Shown here one piece after another: positions 56,940 to 64,000 of a DNA stretch of 64,000 nt (the first letter of the stretch is position 1; each line of letters begins with the position of its first letter). The notes under the pieces are model-generated. The model was not told where the DNA came from, made no database searches, and was given only the letters and a program-made list of their open reading frames with translations. The position numbers were made by a program, and so were the translations under genes. Source of the stretch: Rhododendron vialii (Eukaryota > Streptophyta > Magnoliopsida > Ericales > Ericaceae); contig NC_080561.1 in the NCBI RefSeq assembly GCF_030253575.1, positions 36,813,564-36,877,563 on the forward strand. The letters are read 5' to 3'.

Positions 56940-57929
56940 CTATTGAGCTAAATATGCAAAAAGCTGAGATACAACAATCAAGGTTACTAACCCCAAACGT
57001 CCTTCCTCAGCTAATCGCACCCGCATATCAAGAAACCGCACATTGAACTCCGCATCACTGTACTTCAGCATCTCCGGCAATGAAAGCGAAAACCCATACT
57101 GGGCCAACATCCGGTGCCGGGGTTTTATCCTCCCTTCCAAACTATACCCAAAATACTGGGGAAACCCCTTCAATTCCCCCAAATCCCCATTCATCTCCTC
57201 CAAGAAATACTGCACCTTGGGCCTAAAATTCCTCTCTACACTATACGTCAACAACGATGGCAACCTCAACACGAATGTCCTCACCTCATCATAACCAAAC
57301 CCTAAACCTTTCAAAAAGTTCAGTTTTGGAATCAAAGTGTTTTCCACGCTTGACACCAACAGAACAGACGTCTGCGAATTAATTGCGTCGTTTCCTACAA
57401 ACCCTATTCCTTTTAAAAACAACAATGTGGGACTCAGCCGGTCGTCCACGCTGGAAACCAAGAGCCTAGGGCACCGAAGGATCGATGTTCGGATGTCGGG
57501 GTAAGGGATACCGACGTCGTTTAGTAGGAAATCGAACACGGGGTAGAGGTCGGAGTAGGGGTCGGCGGAGAGGAGGTGGGGGCACATCTCGAAGATGCGG
57601 CCGAAGGCGCGGCGCTCGATGCCCATCGAGGAGAGGAAACGCTCGACTGATTTGAGGGTTTCGAGCGGGGTTGAACGGAAATTCGGGTTTTTCTCGAGGG
57701 CTTTTTGAGGATTTACATTTAGGGTTTTGAGGTAGAGGAGTTTTTGGCGGAAGCGGTGGCCGGGGCCGGAGGAGGTGGCGGCGGTGGTGGTGAGGAGGGG
57801 GGTGAGGGATTTGGGGTGGTGTTTTTTAGGGTTAGGGTTTTGGGAGGGGTTTGGCGAGGAGATGAGGGAGGAGGGAAGGGTTAGGGCTTGAGGAAGGAGG
57901 AGTTGCAGTTGCAGACGAATTACTATCAT
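56940..57929 (-). CDS. MTEF1: mTERF family protein, chloroplast-type (SOLDAT10/EMB93-like)
   Basis: A single-exon frame of 329 residues from ATG 57929 to TAG 56940-56942. The N-terminal ~75 residues are Ser/Pro/Thr-rich with few acids, as in a plastid transit peptide. Then come NPNFRSTPLETLKSVERFLS and SSMGIERRAFGRIFEMCPHLL. Repeated mTERF helices follow (DIRTSILRCPRLLVSSVDD; FVGNDAINSQTSVLLVSSVE; DEVRTFVLRLPSLLTYSVER; FPQYFGYSLEGRIKPRHRML). The order and text match Arabidopsis At2g03050 (MTEF1, SOLDAT10, EMB93), whose loss disturbs plastid rRNA levels and embryo development. Those roles are family knowledge. The last ~15 residues (VTLIVVSQLFAYLAQ) are not family-like; a splice near VRLAEEGR or simple divergence is possible. 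A broken tandem copy lies 2.9 kb away. Confidence 0.93.
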   Translation of the reverse strand: MIVIRLQLQLLLPQALTLPSSLISSPNPSQNPNPKKHHPKSLTPLLTTTAATSSGPGHRFRQKLLYLKTLNVNPQKALEKNPNFRSTPLETLKSVERFLSSMGIERRAFGRIFEMCPHLLSADPYSDLYPVFDFLLNDVGIPYPDIRTSILRCPRLLVSSVDDRLSPTLLFLKGIGFVGNDAINSQTSVLLVSSVENTLIPKLNFLKGLGFGYDEVRTFVLRLPSLLTYSVERNFRPKVQYFLEEMNGDLGELKGFPQYFGYSLEGRIKPRHRMLAQYGFSLSLPEMLKYSDAEFNVRFLDMRVRLAEEGRLGLVTLIVVSQLFAYLAQ

Positions 57930-58049
57930 GTTTCATGCCAAGTGCGAGTTGAGAAGGGAGAGAGAGAGAGAGACAGAGAGAGAGAGAGAGAAGATGGGCA
58001 CTTTTTTGGGTGGCCACTGGCCCTATCCGTTTGTTTTATGGGAATGTGT
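57930..58049 (-). other. mTERF 5' flank with GA-rich tract
   Basis: Plus-strand GA-rich sequence (about 57958-57991) gives a CT-rich tract 30-60 bp upstream of the start codon on the gene strand, probably 5' UTR. Confidence 0.5.
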
Positions 58050-58462
58050 TTATGACCGGACGAGGCAGGTTCCGCCACAGTCGCCACTGCCCATTGTGGA
58101 TTCCAGTGAGCATTTATTACTTCAATAATTTGAACTATTCGTTTTGTAGAACCTGTAAATTAATATGTTCACGCAAAAATTGATTTGATCGGACGTAAAT
58201 AGCTATATCAAAAGTTAAATCATGGTTTGTAAAACGGGCGGTCTGATTCTGTCACCAATTTTTAAAGTTGAACTCTTCATGACCGTCTATTTTATAAACC
58301 AAAATTTAATTTTTGATATACCAATTGATATCCGATCAAACTAATTTTTTTATATGGAAATATAACTTTGCAGACCCTACAAAATAAATTGTTCAAATTA
58401 CTGAACGCTCGGTATGGCTCGCGATGGGTGGCGGAAACCATGGGGTTTCCATCTCATCCGAA
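58050..58462. mobile_element. large foldback element
   Basis: Left (CCGGACGAGG...TTCCGCC, ATTTGAACTATTCGTTTTGT, AAACGGGCGGTC) and right halves are imperfect inverted copies of about 180 bp each. The complement of the right end reads TTTTCGGATGAGATGGAAAC. It is non-coding; a partial relative lies at 43780-44105. It abuts the mTERF 5' flank. Confidence 0.75.
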
Positions 58463-58469
58463 AAGCATT

Positions 58470-59164
58470 TAATCTCTTGTTGTATCTCTGTATCAAAAAT
58501 GGATGGAAGGCGTTCTCCTGCTCGTGCTCCGACAACTTCACAGCCACACATTCATGTGAAGCTCTTGTATTTAGTTCTGAGCCCCACATAAAAAAGTAAT
58601 GGTGGAAGTTGTAGAGCAGCAAATAAATCGAGCTATTCGCAAGTCGCTCTTAGTCTCTATTGAGTAAGAGCTTGTTCAAGCTCGATTTTGTGAAATAAAT
58701 GAACGAATTTGCCAAGAAATTGTCAACCCGTTTGAGACAGCGCAAACTCGTTATACATAATAAATTTAGTAGTGAAGAAAATCCAAGTCTTGTAAACAAA
58801 AGATTCTAGAATAATGACTTAATCGTGTATTATAATTTTCAATAGACAAAATTAATACTAATAGGAGTTTGTAATAAAGTGAGATAATTATAGAAAGAAA
58901 TACCTCAATCAGTTTTGTTTGAATCATTGTTTGGTTTTATTGAGAAATGTAAACTTAAGGCTTGGTAGAAATGGGAGGTTGCAAACTGTATATCCTCTGC
59001 CTTCTTTTGTTTTGAGTCTAGCTAAAATGGTTAATGTGCCCGGTCCTAACTGATTGGGACTTAAGAGTCAGTTTGGTTTGATTTTGGTTTCGTTTATCAC
59101 CTACGTACACCTAAAATAAAATTTGTAAAAAGAGTTAGTATTGAAGTGTTATTATTTTTCTTGT
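58470..59164. other. intergenic, nothing recognised
   Basis: AT-rich, with a possible GAGC-type hAT remnant near 58620-58760 and no gene. Confidence 0.4.
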
Positions 59165-59628
59165 CTTCATTGTAAGGGTGAAAATCGGTTGGTTCGATTC
59201 GGTTTTTGGGGTGTTCAGGACCAAATCGATCGGTTCAATGTAATGTAGCTGGGAACCAACCCAACCCCAACCAAAAAAAACAATGGACCAAAATCTGTTT
59301 GAGGTGGTCTGGTCCAATCAAGTTTTTTCGGTCCGGCGTTATGATTGAATTGGACAGTTGAGATTGAGATGGACGGCTGAGATTTGTTATTTTTTTATGG
59401 GTTTAAGATGGACAGCTTTGATTGATTGGTTCAAATCGGTATGGTTTTGGGATATATCAGTTCAGTCCGGAGAAATTTCCAACTAACCGAATCGAAAATT
59501 TCAGCAGTTCAGTTCAAACCGAAGCCTATTAAACTCGCCCTTACCCCGACCGAAAACCAAATCGACCAATCGATTTTTTCAGAGGTTTTTTTTTATCCGT
59601 CGGTTTTTCTTTCACCCCTACTTCATTG
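59165..59628. mobile_element. hAT-type MITE with 8-bp target duplication
   Basis: CTTCATTG at 59165-59172 and 59621-59628 flanks a 448-bp segment. It starts TAAGGGTGAAAATCGG and ends TTTCACCCCTA. The interior repeats CGGTT[CT]-type motifs with no transposase frame. The end sequence and duplication length indicate hAT. Confidence 0.88.
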
Positions 59629-59639
59629 ACATTGTTTCA

Positions 59640-60442
59640 TAATTTGATTCATTTATTTTCACTTTTTTCGGATCTTTTGAAAATCGTCTCTTGAGGTGAG
59701 GTATTAGATGATGACAGCATCTCCAAACAAATGCTTTGTTTACCCATTAGTTTGGCAGATGCTTTTAATAATTGGTGTAATGGCATCCACGTGAATGGAA
59801 CTAGTGTCCAACTACGAACGTTTGCCAGATGAAATGGTAAACATTGGAGTAGGCAATTTAGAAATGCGGTCCTCATAACATTGCAATCAGAATGAGTATC
59901 GTTTTATCCATGATTATATACTTTTTAAAGAGATTTGATCGTCATACAAATTCCCCCTTAAACTCTCGTTGCGCTTTTAAGTTTACTTTTCTTTGAGTTT
60001 TTGTCTTCTGATTTTGTTAGCTTTTTTTTTTATTTGTTTCACAACTACTACCATTGCTTTCTCAAGGGATGCTCTGGCGTTGGCATTAGGTCCCGGTTCT
60101 GCGGCAAAAGATATTCATAACATTCCTTCGTTATTTGGTCATGCACTAGAAAAATACATTAAAATTCTTTGAGATAACATTAATGACCAATTATACTTTT
60201 ACTCTACGTACCTAGTGATTTATTGTCGCATTGTGATATCACATGTCTTTGATAGGAGGTACACAATTTTTTTGAAATTCATTTCTTCAATTTATCAAAA
60301 ATTGTACAATCACCAGAAGAATCATACTTACCCGTAACAAATTTCTTGTCAACTTTTACCATCCTGAACATCTCAAAAATATTATTTTTATGTTTAAATG
60401 TATAGTGGTTTTTATATGCACTATATAAGCCTTATTTGATAG
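59640..60442. other. intergenic, nothing recognised
   Basis: It contains a weak MITE-like patch near 59720-59850 (GCATCTCCAAACAAATGC) and no gene. Confidence 0.4.
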
Positions 60443-62895
60443 ATCTTGTAACGCCCCGATTTCTCAAGAAATTTCGGAAGTATTAACCCTAAAATACACT
60501 GAATTTTACAAACTATTAGGCCCTTATTTATCCTTATACAAAAATTACAATTTCAAAATAATACAAAAATCTATGTACATTTATTTAACAAAAGCAACTC
60601 CAGAGCGACTCTAATTTTGACACGAATTCCAAGCAACATTGGCCCAGACTTCGTTCCAGGAGTCCCACCTGTATCAACTTCTCCACTGTGGAATCCTGCA
60701 CACTCTGGCAAATTGAACGCCGAAGCAAACGATTTGCCAGGATACAAACGTATCCTGAGTGATAATTCACTAAGTAGAAATCCTAAAAACCAATACCACA
60801 ATATGCAGATCAACAATTTAATAATTCATAATACACCGAAGGTACAAAATAATAACACATCGTCTTTTTCTTTACTATCCATCATCTTACATGTAATCTA
60901 AGGATTCTCTCCGCGAGATCCTTTCCTCCCACATCCACTAACTACAATCGTCTCATGGGTCCACCCTTCCTCTTGCTTGTCCTGCACCAGGGTCTTAGGT
61001 GAGCGCATCTAAGTTATGTACCGAGTATGTTCTCACTTAAGACCATAACAGGAGGATCGAGTCATCCCATGACGTATCGTACATTAAGGTCGAACATCCA
61101 CTACCCCACGCTAACTATAACCGTCTCATGGGACCCATTCTCTTTCTCAAAGAGAAACTTTCCATGACGTATCATACATTAACGTTTCACTAACTATAAT
61201 CGTCTCATGGGACCCATTCTCTTCCTCGAAGAGAAACTTCCCATGACGTATCATACGTTAGCGTCACAACACCGAGCCCCTCAGGTAACCCATTTCAACA
61301 CAGGGCCCCATAGGTTACCCTTGCCATCACCATGGCTCAAATCACAATCCACACAATCACACTTTCAACACTTTATCAATTTCCATTTACTTAACATCGT
61401 CTACATGAGTCACTACTCGTAACCACCCAGGGAACCTATTTGTCCAATCTACAGCCACAACAAAATATCGCACGGTTCAATATTTCAACTAAAAGTACTA
61501 ACAACACATAACCATGCGATAAAATTAATCCTGTCATAGAATTAATCATGCGAGTAACAAAATAATATTCAGTCAAACAATTAATTACTACACTTAAAAT
61601 TAAGTCTGTTTCTCTCATTTAGAAATTTTATAAAACATTTCTACTATTTATACATTTTTCTTTAACTATCGTATTATTCATAGATTTTACAAACAAATTT
61701 TTATTGGAAAATACTATTTTGCTAAATTTAGTATTTACTAACTATATTAAATATTAATATGAGATTTTTATAACAATAAAATTATGCGAGGCTATTCTAG
61801 TTAATATTTATTAAAGTTAAAGATTAACTAATATATAATCTAAAATATTTCTTGTTTACAATCTAAATAAATTTTTACTAGTAAAATATTCTTGTTAATA
61901 TTTCATAAACATTTATCTACCCCAATAATTTATTAAACACGTAAACGTCCACTCAAATACAAATTAACAATGCAACATCAATAATAATTTCACAATCAAA
62001 CATTTGTTAAACGATCTTAAATTTTCACAGGATATAACACTAATCATTTCAGCACAACCAGATTAAATTTTAATATAAACAGGACTAAAAATAAATTAAC
62101 AATTTAACAGCAGATCATCATCTTCAATAAACTTTAAATCTAAGTAACTCCATTAAAATGCAGATAAAGGTTTTGGGTTTCCGGAAAACTACCTCAAACG
62201 CGATTCTAAGTTCGGATAAGTGTTATACGGTGTCCGTAGATCACCATGGTGGTTTTGAAATATCGAGGCAGCGTCCGACGGTACTCCAACAGGGCCCGCA
62301 GCAACGGTGTGCCAACGAAACTCACGGTATGCACACACCTATGGCCACAACTCTCTCTCTCTCTAGACTCAACAATAGAATTGGGAGTGAAATAATATAC
62401 TGGCGTTCAATATTCGAATTTATGTGGGTATGTATAATGAGAGAGAATAAGATAGTAAGAAGGTGAGAGGATAAGTGTAAAAGTGGTGGAATGAGGAAGG
62501 AGAGTGATACTGATAACGATAAAAAGATAGGGGACAAGTGCCACATTTGGGGGGGGGGGTTTCAATTCTAATGTATGTGGACGCATGTATGTACAGGGTG
62601 AGAATGTATCTGGACGTTTTTATGTATAGGATGAGAGATAGAGAAGTGGAGAGTTAGTTTGAATAGAGTTCTACTTAGGGTTTAGATAGGAAAGATAAGA
62701 GATGAATATGAATCACTGATTTCTTGTATATCTAAAGTTTAAATACATATCTTATACAATAATGCAAATAATATCAATTGCACACATAATAATATATTTT
62801 AATTATTCAATCTAATTAATTATTGAATTAGAAATTTAAAAATATAAATTTGTATTAAAAAAAATTGGGTCAAAAATTCGGGTCGTTACAGATCT
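60443..62895. mobile_element. solo LTR (2443 bp) with 5-bp target duplication
   Basis: GATCT occurs at 60443-60447 and 62891-62895. The segment between starts TGTAACGCCCCGATTT and ends AAATTCGGGTCGTTACA. These are the palindromic TGTAACG.CC...GGGTCGTTACA ends of long LTRs in plant Ty3-type elements. No gag or pol lies inside or beside it, so unequal recombination has left a single LTR. Orientation is unclear because the ends are palindromic. Confidence 0.85.
61111..61265. repeat. 79-bp tandem repeat inside the solo LTR
   Basis: Two adjacent units start CTAACTATAACCGTCTCATG (61111) and CTAACTATAATCGTCTCATG (61190), about 90% alike by eye. A shorter related piece (CTAACTACAATCGTCTCATG) lies near 60938. 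Confidence 0.88.
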
Positions 62896-62899
62896 TCAT

Positions 62900-64000
62900 T
62901 AACTTTATTAAACACAATTTTTAGAATCATAAAAGAATATTATAGATAGAAAAATATAAGTGCTTTAGAAATAATGACACAAAGGCCGAAAAATAAACAA
63001 AAAAATTTGGGACGTGAAGAGTTGTTTAACTTTCAAATATATCACTTTTTGAAAAAGTATTCTTTCTAAATAAGAGGAAGCCTTTCAATCCAAGCGAGTA
63101 AAGGGGGAAGCCACTACGATTGAGAGAACTTTCTCTTTTCGAGAAGCTAAAGCTCCATAGATTTATGCTATGTTTGGTTTGGTTTTTGAAATTTTTTTTG
63201 AAAAATAGTAGGGATAATAAGTGGAGAGATAGAGAGAGAAATGTTGAAAGTAGAGAGAATCTAAGGGAAATTTTTCAAAAATTTTTTTTTGAAAAGTAAA
63301 GAGAAAACAGCATTAATCATTGCAATTTCAATGAGATTATCACCACTCTCAATCTCTCTCCCTCTCTCTCTCCCAAAAGAATTAAAAATGAAACAACAAC
63401 AAGCGCTCGATTTATTCTCATTGGTCAACATCAGACGCTCAACACAAATGAGAAATCCAAAATTGCTTGTAAGAAGAGAGCCCAACCTCATAGCCTTCGT
63501 CTTTACTCTATGAACTTGGCTTAAATTTTCGAGCCATGGAGAGCTGAGCTCGACCGTGAGAAATATCTCTCGAGCCATCTCTGAGCCCAATTTTTGTGGC
63601 TCCTTTCGAGCCCCACCTGGCTTCATTTTTGGCAAGCTGAGCTTCAACACTTACAAACTCAGTTCGGCTCGTTTGTAGCCTTAAGTGAAGGGGAACGTGA
63701 CACATTAACTCTAAATTGTCATACATGTCCCGAACAACTCAATAATTACTCACAATTGGGTATTTTTTCCGATCATAGTTGTTTGTCCGAGACAATCTTA
63801 CAATTTACTCAAAATGCAAAAGACTCTTTCCTATCAGAGTTTCATCTGAAAATTCACACTTGTGAGATAATTCCAGTAAATAGTTCCTTTTCATACTTTC
63901 AAATTCATTCTTTAAAATCGTGAAATGTGCCAAGACCCACAAAAGGCTCTGAATTGGGCTACAACCTGGAGCCTTTGAGGTACTTTTTAAAGGCTAGGCC
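62900..64000. other. right-edge intergenic sequence
   Basis: No gene recognised. About 63510-63690 is rich in GAGC/CTCGAGCC text, like the hAT remnants elsewhere. The minus-strand frame at 63261-63650 has no recognisable domain. Confidence 0.4.

Noticed and set aside
63261-63650. 129-codon minus-strand frame at the right edge
   Set aside because: No domain; it overlaps GAGC-rich hAT-like remnant sequence.

Overview
The window is nuclear DNA of a flowering plant, most likely a eudicot. It has intron-containing genes, an intron-bearing tRNA-Tyr gene, a PLS-DYW pentatricopeptide gene, an organellar mTERF gene, long (GA/CT)n microsatellites, and dense small DNA transposons, SINEs, L1-type LINE tails and LTR retroelement remnants. 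The species cannot be named from the sequence.

Layout. 1-1.8 kb: 3' end of a decayed Ty1/copia element (RNase H, polypurine tract, LTR). 4.1-6.8 kb: a three-exon NaKR-type heavy-metal-associated protein gene. 7-13 kb: intergenic, with MULE-type MITEs, a SINE, an LTR-like block carrying twin hairpins, and LINE tails. 13.4-14.1 kb: a short WEB-family coiled-coil gene. 15.5-16.2 kb: a chimeric gene-fragment pseudogene (RlmN-like exons joined to a copy of the UXS 3' flank). 16.4-18.3 kb: an intronless PLS-DYW PPR gene. 20.8-26.0 kb: a seven-exon membrane-anchored UDP-glucuronate decarboxylase (UXS) gene. Its first intron is an AT-AC U12-type intron and its third holds a hAT element nested in a MULE-type element. 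28.5 kb: tRNA-Tyr(GUA). 30.3-40.4 kb: a five-exon TRM/DUF4378 gene with a 4.8-kb intron. 41-54 kb: gene-free and transposon-rich, including a nested element with seven regularly spaced TTACCGAA boxes, a CACTA MITE nested in a foldback element, and several hairpin MITEs. 54.1-57.9 kb: an intact chloroplast-type mTERF gene preceded by its broken tandem copy. 58-64 kb: a foldback element, a 448-bp hAT element with target duplication, and a 2.44-kb solo LTR with a 5-bp target duplication.

All recognised host genes and the tRNA lie on the minus strand. They do not form a pathway: the products are a phloem/metal-binding-type protein, a coiled-coil protein, an organelle RNA-editing factor, a nucleotide-sugar enzyme, a cytoskeletal organiser and an organelle gene-expression factor. 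Exon structures were assembled by hand from GT-AG (or AT-AC) signals, reading-frame continuity and remembered family sequences. They are internally consistent in length and phase but not supported by transcripts.
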